From: Verrucomicrobiaceae bacterium
GTDB lineage: Bacteria > Verrucomicrobiota > Verrucomicrobiia > Verrucomicrobiales > Akkermansiaceae
Length of the DNA stretch: 58,075 bases
Assembly: GCA_027487435.1 (NCBI GenBank)
Contig: JAIYDP010000255.1
Coordinates: 1-58,075, forward strand
Reading direction: 5' to 3'
A model generated the notes under the pieces. The model worked only from the letters and a program-made list of their open reading frames with translations. It was not told where the DNA came from and searched no databases. Positions 39,905 through 47,085 of the stretch are shown here, one piece after another. The translations under genes were made by a program, and so were the position numbers. Positions within the stretch are counted from its first letter, which is position 1. Every line of letters begins with the position of its first letter.

Positions 39905-40504
39905 ATGATGCGATTGCTTCTACTAATCCTTTGCTTAACAGTCGGCATGACAGCGCACGCCAAAGAGGCTATCATTGAAGGTGGTCGCTCGAAGAGTGGG
40001 CATTTCGAGGTGCGCATTGTTCAGGACGCCATCGGAGGCACGGCGGACTATCTTTTTGCGATCTACGACACACGTTCTAACAAGCGCATCATCCAGGTGC
40101 GCGATGTAGGCGGCTACAACCGATATGACGAGGCGCGCCAAAAGTGCAAGGTGTTATGGAACGACTCAAGCAGTTTCGTCGCTTTGACGGATTCCGACAG
40201 CGGTCACACGGAACGACTTTACAGCTTTCACGTCACTGATAGCACCGTCAGACGATTGGAGGTTCCTGATTTCGTGCAGAACGCGCTAGGCAGAATTGAT
40301 GCCACTGAAACCGACCTGCACCGTCACCCCTACCCAACGCGCTGGGATGGGAATCAGCTTCACGTCAGTCTGATTTTTTCGGTATCGCATGCCACGCGTG
40401 GACGCATCCGTTACGAATGTGAGGCAGTACTCGAATGTGCCGACCTTGATTCGATTGCAAGGCTTCGTCGCGTAACCAAACCTCAAGATGTTCAGCCTGA
40501 ATGA
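39905..40504 (+). CDS. Cassette f: exported protein, unknown
   Basis: The ATG at 39905 directly follows attC e, so no room exists for a ribosome binding site outside the attC. The product is 199 residues with a signal peptide (MMRLLLLILCLTVGMTAHA) and a beta-rich mature part containing SGHFEVRIVQD and a DSDSGHTERLYSFHVTD motif. It is periplasmic, and no family is recognised. Confidence 0.65.
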   Translation: MMRLLLLILCLTVGMTAHAKEAIIEGGRSKSGHFEVRIVQDAIGGTADYLFAIYDTRSNKRIIQVRDVGGYNRYDEARQKCKVLWNDSSSFVALTDSDSGHTERLYSFHVTDSTVRRLEVPDFVQNALGRIDATETDLHRHPYPTRWDGNQLHVSLIFSVSHATRGRIRYECEAVLECADLDSIARLRRVTKPQDVQPE

Positions 40505-40505
40505 C

Positions 40506-40598
40506 GCCGAACAAAACGCATGCTGACAACGGCTCGAATGGCATCTGTCGCGACATCCATGCTTCGCGCAAGCCGTCACCTAATCCGAGTCGTTCTGC
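40506..40598 (+). other. attC site of cassette f
   Basis: The left core GCCGAAC (40506-40512) exactly complements the cassette start G/TTCGGC at 39898. The right core is GTTCTGC (40592-40598). The inner arms are TGACAACGGCT and AGCCGTCA. Length 93 bp. Confidence 0.85.
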
Positions 40599-40602
40599 AA
40601 AA

Positions 40603-41037
40603 ATGAAACCCTTGGCATTCGTAGCGCTATTACTTCTGGAGATCCTCGTCAGTTGCGGCAAGGGGAAGACTACCAATACGGACAGCACCGCCTTCACGAC
40701 TGTTGCGGAGAAGAAGGAATTTCTCGAACGTTACGTGAAATTTCGGCGCAACTACGACGACATTGATTTTCAGATATCGTTCATCGATGGAGATAGCGGC
40801 ATGGGGATTGGTCCGACCGAGTGGAACATACGACTGATTGCGACTGTCCCTGCCGATGAGATCGACCAATGGATCGACGGGCTTGGTGAAGTCAAGTTGC
40901 CGGATCTACAGTGGATTTCAGATATTCCCAATGCTCCCACCAACCTAAGCGATTTCAAGTGGTATCAAGACGACAACCGGACAGTGGGGGTTAGTCGAGC
41001 ACGCCGGACGGTGCTTTACAAAAACCACGCGTCATGA
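40603..41037 (+). CDS. Cassette g: small lipoprotein, unknown
   Basis: The ATG at 40603 lies 4 bases after the attC f core. It opens a lipoprotein signal (LLLLEILVSC, cysteine at residue 18). The 144-residue product has DSGMGIGPTEWNIRLIATVP and several tryptophans in the C-terminal half. No domain is recognised. Confidence 0.65.
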   Translation: MKPLAFVALLLLEILVSCGKGKTTNTDSTAFTTVAEKKEFLERYVKFRRNYDDIDFQISFIDGDSGMGIGPTEWNIRLIATVPADEIDQWIDGLGEVKLPDLQWISDIPNAPTNLSDFKWYQDDNRTVGVSRARRTVLYKNHAS

Positions 41038-41175
41038 GTAGAACAATCCCAACAAGTCGCGACACAGTATCTCCTACCAACCGCCCTATTTTTTTGCTCT
41101 TCCGTGATTCCAACCTCAACCCCATTCGAGACATCCGCCCTAGCTCCTAGCGGAGGAATGTGATTTACGTCGCCC
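41038..41175 (+). other. attC site of cassette g
   Basis: The left core GTAGAAC (41038-41044) differs by one base from the complement of the cassette start G/TTCTGC. The inner sequence CTCCTACCAACCGCCCTATT to CTCCTAGCGGAGG matches sites a, b and d. The right core is degenerate (GTCGCCC). Length about 138 bp. Confidence 0.7.
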
Positions 41176-41182
41176 AAGGAAT

Positions 41183-41869
41183 ATGATGATTGAAGAAATG
41201 CAGACTTATTACGCGCAAAGAGCCTCCGTGTATGATTCATCGATGGGATACGACGATGATACGAAGGTTCGAAGTTTATCACCAATCATAGAGCGAGTCC
41301 GTGATGCTATGCGCGGAAGACATGTTTTAGAGATCGCTTGCGGGCCAGGATTTTGGACCCAATTTGCTTCGGAGACAGCAGTTGCCGTCGTGGCCACCGA
41401 CTACAATCAATCGACGCTCGATGAGGCCCATAAGAAGAATTTGCCTTGGGAGCGTGTATCCCTTTTGCAGGCAGATGCCTACCGTCTGGATCAGATTCCA
41501 GGTGTTTTTGACGCGATTCTGTCGGTTGATTGGTTGGCTCATGTCCCACTTAACAAGATGGAGCCGTTTCTCTCCGGAGCCATACATCGAGTTAGTTCTG
41601 GATCGCTTCTTATGTTCATCGATCAACTTCCCGGTGAGCATTCCAGAACGGGAGTATTTGATGCAGATGGGAACCATATTCAGGAGCGAAATCTAGGTGA
41701 TGGATCGACATTCAGAGTGATTAAACATTTCATGAGTGATGCTGAGATAGCGTCCCACTTTTCTGGTTTTGCTGGAGATTTGAGCATTGAACGTTTTCCT
41801 GAATGCCGTCGCCTCATCGTCACTTTCATTCCAACAAAGAGCAAAGAAGCCCTCACTCCTAACGCCTGA
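41183..41869 (+). CDS. Cassette h: class I SAM-dependent methyltransferase
   Basis: The 228-residue product starts with an EMQTYYAQRASVYD motif. It has the SAM-binding motif I VLEIACGPGFWT (about residues 47-58) and the acidic strand-2 end ATDYN. It is a small-molecule type methyltransferase by length and layout, with substrate unknown. The C terminus ends in the left arm of the attC site. Confidence 0.88.
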   Translation: MMIEEMQTYYAQRASVYDSSMGYDDDTKVRSLSPIIERVRDAMRGRHVLEIACGPGFWTQFASETAVAVVATDYNQSTLDEAHKKNLPWERVSLLQADAYRLDQIPGVFDAILSVDWLAHVPLNKMEPFLSGAIHRVSSGSLLMFIDQLPGEHSRTGVFDADGNHIQERNLGDGSTFRVIKHFMSDAEIASHFSGFAGDLSIERFPECRRLIVTFIPTKSKEALTPNA

Positions 41870-41963
41870 CCCGCAGCCATTTCCAGCCACCATGACCACT
41901 ACAACCTCAACCACGTGTTCTACCCTCGCCCTTGGTCAGGCGGAGGATTACTCAACATTGTGC
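41829..41963 (+). other. attC site of cassette h
   Basis: Inner arms GCCTGACC and GGTCAGGC are perfect complements. The interior (GCAGCCATTTCCAGCCACC and onward) is nearly identical to site i, so the two cassettes share a site lineage. The right core (A/TTGTGC, 41957-41963) has A where G is usual. The left core is probably TTCCAAC. Confidence 0.75.
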
Positions 41964-41970
41964 TAAGAAT

Positions 41971-42531
41971 ATGCGCATTCTCATCAGCGGAGGTCCCGGT
42001 GCGGGTTGCACGTCCACTGCCAAGTTAATCGGTGCCGAGCTTGGTCTGCCTGTATTTGACTCCGATACATTCTTCCACAAACCCACCGATCCGCCATTTC
42101 TAGAGCAGTATTCCCCTGACGAAAGAAGGCAGTTCATAACCGCCGCTATAGACGCGACTTCTGATTGGATTTTGAGCGGATCGATCGCAACGTGGGAGAT
42201 CGATTTACCGACCGTTCATTTCGGCGTTTTCCTTGATCCCCCCAAAGATGAGCGATTGCGTCGCCTTGAATTACGAGAGCGTGAGCGTTACGGCAGTAGG
42301 ATCGACCTAGGCGGTGACTTGCATTCCGAGAACACGGATTTTATGGATTGGGCATCTGCATACGAAGATCGCTCAGGAACAGGACGTAATCGAAACACAG
42401 ACAGAGCCTTCCTTGTGCAGCGGTGCGATTCTTTTGTTGAGATCAAGCACTGCAAGAGTATATTTGATGTCGCTGCGGAGATTCGCGACTTCCTTGAGAA
42501 TCCAAGAAGCACAACAAGACATCACTCCTAA
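41971..42531 (+). CDS. Cassette i: P-loop kinase-like protein with cysteine in place of Walker A lysine
   Basis: From the ATG at 41971 the 186-residue product opens with MRILISGGPGAGCTSTAKL, a P-loop where the usual lysine is replaced by cysteine. This resembles the adenylate-kinase-like family whose members read GxGTST. A following FDSDTFFHKPTDPPF motif fits substrate binding, and RLRRLELRERERYG a lid. Enzymatic activity is uncertain. No membrane segment. Confidence 0.75.
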   Translation: MRILISGGPGAGCTSTAKLIGAELGLPVFDSDTFFHKPTDPPFLEQYSPDERRQFITAAIDATSDWILSGSIATWEIDLPTVHFGVFLDPPKDERLRRLELRERERYGSRIDLGGDLHSENTDFMDWASAYEDRSGTGRNRNTDRAFLVQRCDSFVEIKHCKSIFDVAAEIRDFLENPRSTTRHHS

Positions 42532-42632
42532 TGCCTGACCCGCAGCCAGTTCCAGCCACCATGACCACTACAACCTCGACCCTGTGTTCCACCCTCGCCC
42601 CCGGTCAGGCGAAGGAGGACTCGGCGTTAACT
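42509..42632 (+). other. attC site of cassette i
   Basis: The left core GCACAAC (42509-42515) exactly complements the cassette start TTGTGC. Inner arms TGCCTGACCCG and CCGGTCAGGC pair. The right core is GTTAACT (42626-42632). The interior is about 90 percent identical to site h. Confidence 0.85.
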
Positions 42633-42642
42633 CCAAAGAAAT

Positions 42643-43131
42643 ATGAGAATCAAATTGTTCTTCGCCACTCTATTTTTCGCATCCTGCGCCACTTCCTGTT
42701 CTGTTCGATCTGACAACGCGAGATCTGCATCTCAAGCCCAAGATCACTGGAAGATGGGTGCGTTTACGAAAGGTCATTTCATTCCCGACGTAAAGCCGCT
42801 GAATCCGAGGAACGAGAATGATTTGCGTGAGGTTGCAATGAGTCTGCCGATCTGGGAGTCGGATATAAAATCGACCGAGATATGGGTAATGGAAAATTCC
42901 AAACCGGGCGTAGGAGTGGATCAATGGACGAATCCTGCTGATGGTGCACAGAGTGCAGTTACGATTCGGCGACTGGCGGATTCAGCAACCGAGGCAACAA
43001 GAGTCTCAGTTGATCACCCGTCTTTGAAGGTCTTCACTGCCAGCGGGGGACGCTATCTGCCCTGGTCGGCGACAATGGAAAGACGTCGTGGAGGGTGGCT
43101 GGTGATGGATGCAATCAAACATCAGGGCTAA
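42643..43131 (+). CDS. Cassette j: small lipoprotein, unknown
   Basis: The ATG at 42643 opens a lipoprotein-type signal (LFFATLFFASC, with cysteines at residues 15 and 19). The 162-residue product contains LREVAMSLPIWESDIKSTEI and a C-terminal GRYLPWSATMERRRGGWLV. No family is recognised. It starts 10 bases after the attC i core. Confidence 0.65.
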   Translation: MRIKLFFATLFFASCATSCSVRSDNARSASQAQDHWKMGAFTKGHFIPDVKPLNPRNENDLREVAMSLPIWESDIKSTEIWVMENSKPGVGVDQWTNPADGAQSAVTIRRLADSATEATRVSVDHPSLKVFTASGGRYLPWSATMERRRGGWLVMDAIKHQG

Positions 43132-43142
43132 AGAGTCCGCTC

Positions 43143-43214
43143 ACCTAACTGCGGGCGATGTCCTTTTTTGAATTCAGGATTCCATTCCCGCGGCAGCTGA
43201 GCTAAACGTTCGGC
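43143..43214 (+). other. attC site of cassette j
   Basis: This is a short 72-bp site with left core ACCTAAC (43143-43149) and right core GTTCGGC (43208-43214). The inner arms are CTGCGGG and CCCGCGGCAG with a small bulge. It is the most compact site in the array. Confidence 0.8.
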
Positions 43215-43235
43215 AAGTATCAATCATCATACTCA

Positions 43236-44192
43236 ATGAACGCTCACGAAATCCCAAGAATGCTGCGCCAGAGCGATCGCACCAATCCCGTTGAGGGTCG
43301 CATCGTTTGGGCCCCCGTGAAGTCGCTTTGGTTTCTTTTTCACGCGTTCTTTGCCATGATCGGTGGCTATCTCACCTTTCGCTACGATGCCGTTTTCGTG
43401 TCTTTCGTTTTCACCCTAACGACACTTTGCCTTGGGCATTCGATTGGTCTGCATCGTTTGCTCGTTCACCGCAGTTTCGAGTGCCCCCGTTGGCTTGAAT
43501 ATGCCTTTGTGCATCTTGGGACGGTGGTTGGCATGGGCGGTCCATTTCGCATTCTTTACATGCACGACATTCGCGATTGGTCTCAACGTCACGAATCTTG
43601 TCACCGCTATTTCATCCACCAGAACCCCCTTTGGCGCGATTTCTTGTGGCAGATTCACTGCGATATTCGGCTCGACCACCCGCCCAAGTTCGAGATTGAG
43701 CCACGCGTGGGCAACGACAGAATGTATCAGTTCATGGAGCGAACATGGATGCTTCAGCAGCTTCCTTGGGCTGTTCTTTTCTACGCACTAGGCGGCGCGG
43801 CTTATGTCGTTTGGGGTATTTCCGTTCGCATAACGGTTTCATTGTTCGGTCACTGGCTTGTCGGTTATTTAGCCCACAACTCCGGGCAACGCGATTGGCA
43901 CGTCAGCGGACACGCGATCCAAGGTTACAACGTCCCTCACATCGGTCTGATCACCATGGGTGAGTCATGGCACAATAATCATCATGCGTTTCCGGGCTCC
44001 GCCAAGCTCGGTTTGCTTCCTTCGCAGCATGATCCAGGCTGGTGGGCACTTTGCGTCCTTCGCGCCATCGGCCTAGTCTCTCATCTCAAGCTACCGGCAG
44101 ATCTTCCAGAAAGGTCGGAGCTTGTTCCCATCAACCAGGAAAGGCCTAACAACAATCCCGCTAATCCAACGCCTGGTAACATCCCTCTTTGA
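43236..44192 (+). CDS. Cassette k: fatty-acid (acyl-CoA) desaturase
   Basis: The 318-residue membrane protein carries the di-iron histidine boxes of desaturases: GHSIGLHRLLVHRSF (about residues 68-82) and ESWHNNHHAFPGSAKLG (about 247-263). Four or more transmembrane helices surround them. The middle box is divergent (QRHESCHRYF), as in a known subgroup with MHDIRDW upstream. It would introduce double bonds in membrane acyl chains. It is a long gene for an integron cassette, and its C-terminal tail is Asn/Pro-rich where it runs into attC k. Confidence 0.88.
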   Translation: MNAHEIPRMLRQSDRTNPVEGRIVWAPVKSLWFLFHAFFAMIGGYLTFRYDAVFVSFVFTLTTLCLGHSIGLHRLLVHRSFECPRWLEYAFVHLGTVVGMGGPFRILYMHDIRDWSQRHESCHRYFIHQNPLWRDFLWQIHCDIRLDHPPKFEIEPRVGNDRMYQFMERTWMLQQLPWAVLFYALGGAAYVVWGISVRITVSLFGHWLVGYLAHNSGQRDWHVSGHAIQGYNVPHIGLITMGESWHNNHHAFPGSAKLGLLPSQHDPGWWALCVLRAIGLVSHLKLPADLPERSELVPINQERPNNNPANPTPGNIPL

Positions 44193-44231
44193 ATCCGTGC
44201 TTTACTCACTGCTGTAGATGGACTGTTGGTT
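44144..44231 (+). other. attC site of cassette k
   Basis: The left core GCCTAAC (44144-44150) lies within the desaturase reading frame and differs by one base from the complement of the cassette start G/TTCGGC. The right end is near GTTGGTT (44225-44231). The arms CAACAATCC and GGACTGTTGG pair. Confidence 0.7.
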
Positions 44232-44240
44232 CAAAACGCG

Positions 44241-44429
44241 ATGCTGAATGCACAAACACTTTTCGGTTTGCCTCTCAACTGGCGCTTATTCGATTTATCA
44301 CTTTCAAAGGTCGCACTTTGTTTTACTTGGAATGTTAGGTCTATTGCTCATGTCAATTTCCCTACTCATCAGAAAGCCAGCAATCGAAAGTCGCTGAGAA
44401 AAACAATCAAGCACTTGATTAAACGGTAG
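44241..44429 (+). CDS. Cassette l: possible 62-residue protein
   Basis: A short open frame starting at 44241 lies between attC k and the next putative site. It has no recognised motif and ends in a basic tail (SLRKTIKHLIKR). Cassettes do carry very small genes, but this could equally be a non-coding or broken cassette. Confidence 0.3.
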   Translation: MLNAQTLFGLPLNWRLFDLSLSKVALCFTWNVRSIAHVNFPTHQKASNRKSLRKTIKHLIKR

Positions 44430-44446
44430 TATCGAAAAGCCAGTCG

Positions 44447-44554
44447 TGACAACAGCTAGGGCTGCAAGTTTTATTTGCGCAATACTGTGGTTTGCGGTAT
44501 CACTCTGCCGCGTGTCATGCCATCTCCACGATCTACCACGCCTTATCGTTAGCC
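44447..44554 (+). other. Putative attC site of cassette l
   Basis: The right core GTTAGCC (44548-44554) is complementary at six of seven bases to GGGTAAC at 45031, which marks the end of the next cassette. The left core is uncertain (TGACAAC at 44447). The arms are weaker than in the other sites. Confidence 0.5.
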
Positions 44555-44564
44555 AAATCAATTT

Positions 44565-45035
44565 ATGACCGAAACCGATCCCTATTCAGCCCCACAAACC
44601 GACGTATATGCAAACCGTTTGATTACGGAAAAGCTTCAAGGATTAGATTTCAAGCAACTCAAGAAGCTATACTATCGCTCGTGTAATGTTAACGCTATTA
44701 CATTTCTTGTTGCACTTGGTTTGATGGTCTTGGCGATTGTCTTAGTGCTTCCCAACGCTGATTATGAACCCATCATGAGATATGTTTTTGTCGGACTTGC
44801 CGTTTTTTATTCGGTGGCTGTAGTCGGCCTCTTTAAACGAACTTCTTGGGGGCGCATTCTCGGGATCATTGTCTGTATCATATCCCTGATCAAGATCCCT
44901 CTCGGAACAGCAGTTGGTGTTTTCGGGTTGTTTGCATTTTTTGGAGCACCTGAACTTTTTGGACCCAATCGAATCACGCATCGAGAATTAAAGTCCGAGT
45001 TCAAGCTGCAGAAAGCACAGTTAAAGAAAGGGTAA
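44565..45035 (+). CDS. Cassette m: membrane protein with N-terminal proline/aspartate leader
   Basis: The 156-residue product begins with MTETDPYSAPQTDVYA, a leader common in small verrucomicrobial and planctomycetal membrane proteins. Four hydrophobic helices follow (about residues 44-64, 75-90, 95-115 and 118-135). The function is unknown. Its stop codon overlaps the next core sequence. Confidence 0.7.
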   Translation: MTETDPYSAPQTDVYANRLITEKLQGLDFKQLKKLYYRSCNVNAITFLVALGLMVLAIVLVLPNADYEPIMRYVFVGLAVFYSVAVVGLFKRTSWGRILGIIVCIISLIKIPLGTAVGVFGLFAFFGAPELFGPNRITHRELKSEFKLQKAQLKKG

Positions 45036-45195
45036 CAAGCCGAGCAACAGCGATCAAAAAGGAAGAGGAACTGGAATTGGCATAACGCGGCGCGAGCACG
45101 ACGATGCGCGACTCAGGCGACCAACGCATTTTACAATCGAGTCGCAAACCCAGCGCCCTTGTTGTTGCAGATGTTTCGTAAAAAATCGAATTGCA
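45031..45195 (+). other. Left arm of last attC, distal end degenerate
   Basis: GGGTAACAAG at 45031 matches the left core pattern of the other sites (core then AACAAG). A clear right core is not seen before the lipoprotein gene. CTTGTTGTTGCAG near 45160 could be a decayed partner. This marks the right end of the array. Confidence 0.4.
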
Positions 45196-45234
45196 TCGAG
45201 TTCAAGAAATTCTATGATGCCCACAACATCATCC

Positions 45235-46134
45235 ATGAAAAACCCAAAGCTACCTCGTTGCTATGCATCCGCCGTATTTGTTGGAGTCGGCTTGTTGTTT
45301 GCGGCCTGTGACAAAAACCACGAAGCACAGCAAGCCACAGAGAAGCAAGAACTTGCGCTTGCTCGATCCTCATCAAACAATCGTACTCCTGAAGCCCAGA
45401 AGCACAGCAGCCATAAAAAAACGCCGTCGCCCACTCCCTTGGAATCGGCCCTTGCCATCACATCCTTGCCGGAGCGACAAAAATCCCTCGCAGAGATTGC
45501 CTGGAACGCCATCGAAACCGATCCCGAACTCGCCCACAAGGCTTTCGCCCATTTGGCAGCGGGTAGTGCGGAGAAACTTCCATTGATCCAGCACTACGCC
45601 ATTCGCCTCACCGAGCAAAATCCCGACGAAGCTCTCGCTTGGGCGGATTCTCTGGGAACCGAGTCCGAAATCGCGGCGGCAAAAAGCCACATCGCGCTCG
45701 CCCTTGCTGAGACAGATCCCTTACGCGCGGCCAACCTTTTATCTGAATCTGGCATCGCAGGGCGTGAGTTTGATGTTGCGATCGTGCAAGTGATCCAGCG
45801 TTGGGCTGCCAAATCACCGAAAGATGCCGCCGCTTGGGTATCGAATTTCCCACAAGGCATGGCTAGGGAAGCAGGCATTCGCGAGATTTCGCAAAAATGG
45901 CTCACCCAAGACCCCACCGCAGCTTTCGCATGGATCACAGCGACAAACGACCAACCATTGCGAAGGGAAATCGCCCGTGCGATGGAAGGCGCTTTATTAA
46001 AATCACCGAAAGAGCAGCAGGAACAAATGCGACAGCAAGCTTCATTGGCACTTCAGGAGGAACTTTTGCAGCAGCGTAGCAATGCCCTGCTTGATGTGGG
46101 CGATGACGTTCCTCGAGATGCCGCGTCGAATTGA
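45235..46134 (+). CDS. Predicted lipoprotein with helical repeats
   Basis: The ATG at 45235 (MKNPKLPRCYA) opens a lipoprotein signal with lipobox LLFAAC (cysteine about residue 25). A low-complexity Ser/Lys/Pro linker leads to about five short alpha-helical repeats. Their recurring motif resembles NPDEALAWADSL, SPKDAAAWVSNFP and DPTAAFAWITA, spaced at about 32 residues. Such repeats are frequent in verrucomicrobial lipoproteins and probably mediate protein contacts. Function unknown. It is the first gene beyond the cassette array. Confidence 0.75.
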   Translation: MKNPKLPRCYASAVFVGVGLLFAACDKNHEAQQATEKQELALARSSSNNRTPEAQKHSSHKKTPSPTPLESALAITSLPERQKSLAEIAWNAIETDPELAHKAFAHLAAGSAEKLPLIQHYAIRLTEQNPDEALAWADSLGTESEIAAAKSHIALALAETDPLRAANLLSESGIAGREFDVAIVQVIQRWAAKSPKDAAAWVSNFPQGMAREAGIREISQKWLTQDPTAAFAWITATNDQPLRREIARAMEGALLKSPKEQQEQMRQQASLALQEELLQQRSNALLDVGDDVPRDAASN

Positions 46135-46203
46135 TTTCGGTCAGCTATTTTTTGGCTCTCTCTGCTATTGGCAAAATAAAAATACGGCTTACACTGAGCG
46201 CAG

Positions 46204-47085
46204 ATGAAGTGCATAAAATTTTTTGCTGTGGGGTTGATTCCGCTTCCGTTGATTGCCGCGCCTGATGGAGAGGCACTATTCAAAGCAAATTGCGCGGCGT
46301 GTCATATTCTCGATCAAATGGTTGTCGGCCCGTCCCTCGTGGAAATGCGTAACCTGTATCTGAACAAGCCCAATGAATTCGTCAAATGGTGCGTTGCCCC
46401 TGGAAAAAAACGCCCCAACGTGATCGAGATGCCCTCGATGGTGCACGTCGGGGACGAAGGACTACGCGCCATCTACGATTACATCATGAAGGCATCCGAA
46501 GGAGCAAAAGAACAAAAACAAAAAAAAGGCGATCCCTACATGGCCTCGCCCACACAAGCGCAACGCCCTACGGTGCAGCGCATCTTCATGCCTCAAGCAG
46601 GGCCAGCAGCCATCGCTGTTGCTGTGGATCAGGATTCATCGCTTTGCTGGGATGCAGGAGAATGCCGATTGCGCTACGCATGGGAAGGTGGATTCATCGA
46701 TGGCTATCCCTATTGGCAAGGCAACGGCAGCAGCGTCGCGAAGATTCAAGGCGTCATTTCCTATGTGGAAGAGAAATCTCTGTTTCATAGCGTTTTGCAA
46801 GGCGCGATCAAATTCCACGGCTATCAGAAAAAAAACGAGTTGCCCATTTTCCGCTACAATATCGGCGCCACAAAGATCACCGAGGCATTTTCCCCCATCC
46901 CTAGCGGCAAAGGATTTCAGCGAACTTTCACCGTCACCCCCGCACTCACCGCACCACTGGTTATCGCATTCCCAAAAGACAAAAAGGTCACCATTACCTG
47001 TGCTCAAGGCCGAGTTGAAGGCCAGAACTTGATCATCCCAGCCTCTGCATCATCGCAATTCACCCTCTCCATTTCTTTTCCATGA
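46204..47085 (+). CDS. Cytochrome c with C-terminal beta domain
   Basis: The 293-residue exported protein has a signal peptide (about 1-18) and a class I cytochrome c domain with heme motif CAACH (about residues 30-34). A probable axial methionine lies in the MPSMV segment near residue 80. A second domain (about 115-290) resembles the beta-sandwich seen beside PVC-superfamily cytochromes (SLCWDAGECRLRYAW, then GGFIDGYPYWQG). It overlaps the next gene by 4 bases (ATGA), so they are co-translated and probably act together in a periplasmic electron-transfer or oxidation system. Confidence 0.85.
   Translation: MKCIKFFAVGLIPLPLIAAPDGEALFKANCAACHILDQMVVGPSLVEMRNLYLNKPNEFVKWCVAPGKKRPNVIEMPSMVHVGDEGLRAIYDYIMKASEGAKEQKQKKGDPYMASPTQAQRPTVQRIFMPQAGPAAIAVAVDQDSSLCWDAGECRLRYAWEGGFIDGYPYWQGNGSSVAKIQGVISYVEEKSLFHSVLQGAIKFHGYQKKNELPIFRYNIGATKITEAFSPIPSGKGFQRTFTVTPALTAPLVIAFPKDKKVTITCAQGRVEGQNLIIPASASSQFTLSISFP

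Larger units (their letters stand above)
37185..45037 (+). mobile_element. Integron cassette array without integrase (CALIN)
   Basis: About a dozen short plus-strand genes are each followed by an imperfect inverted repeat of 72-140 bp that starts with an RYYYAAC-type core and ends with a GTTRRRY-type core. The outer cores are complementary within each cassette, as integron biology predicts. Cassette a begins G/TTCGTT and ends AACGAAC, f begins G/TTCGGC and ends GCCGAAC, and i begins TTGTGC and ends GCACAAC. No tyrosine recombinase gene is present in the window. Gene functions are unrelated, all are single-gene units, and intergenic spaces consist mainly of the attC sites. Confidence 0.85.
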
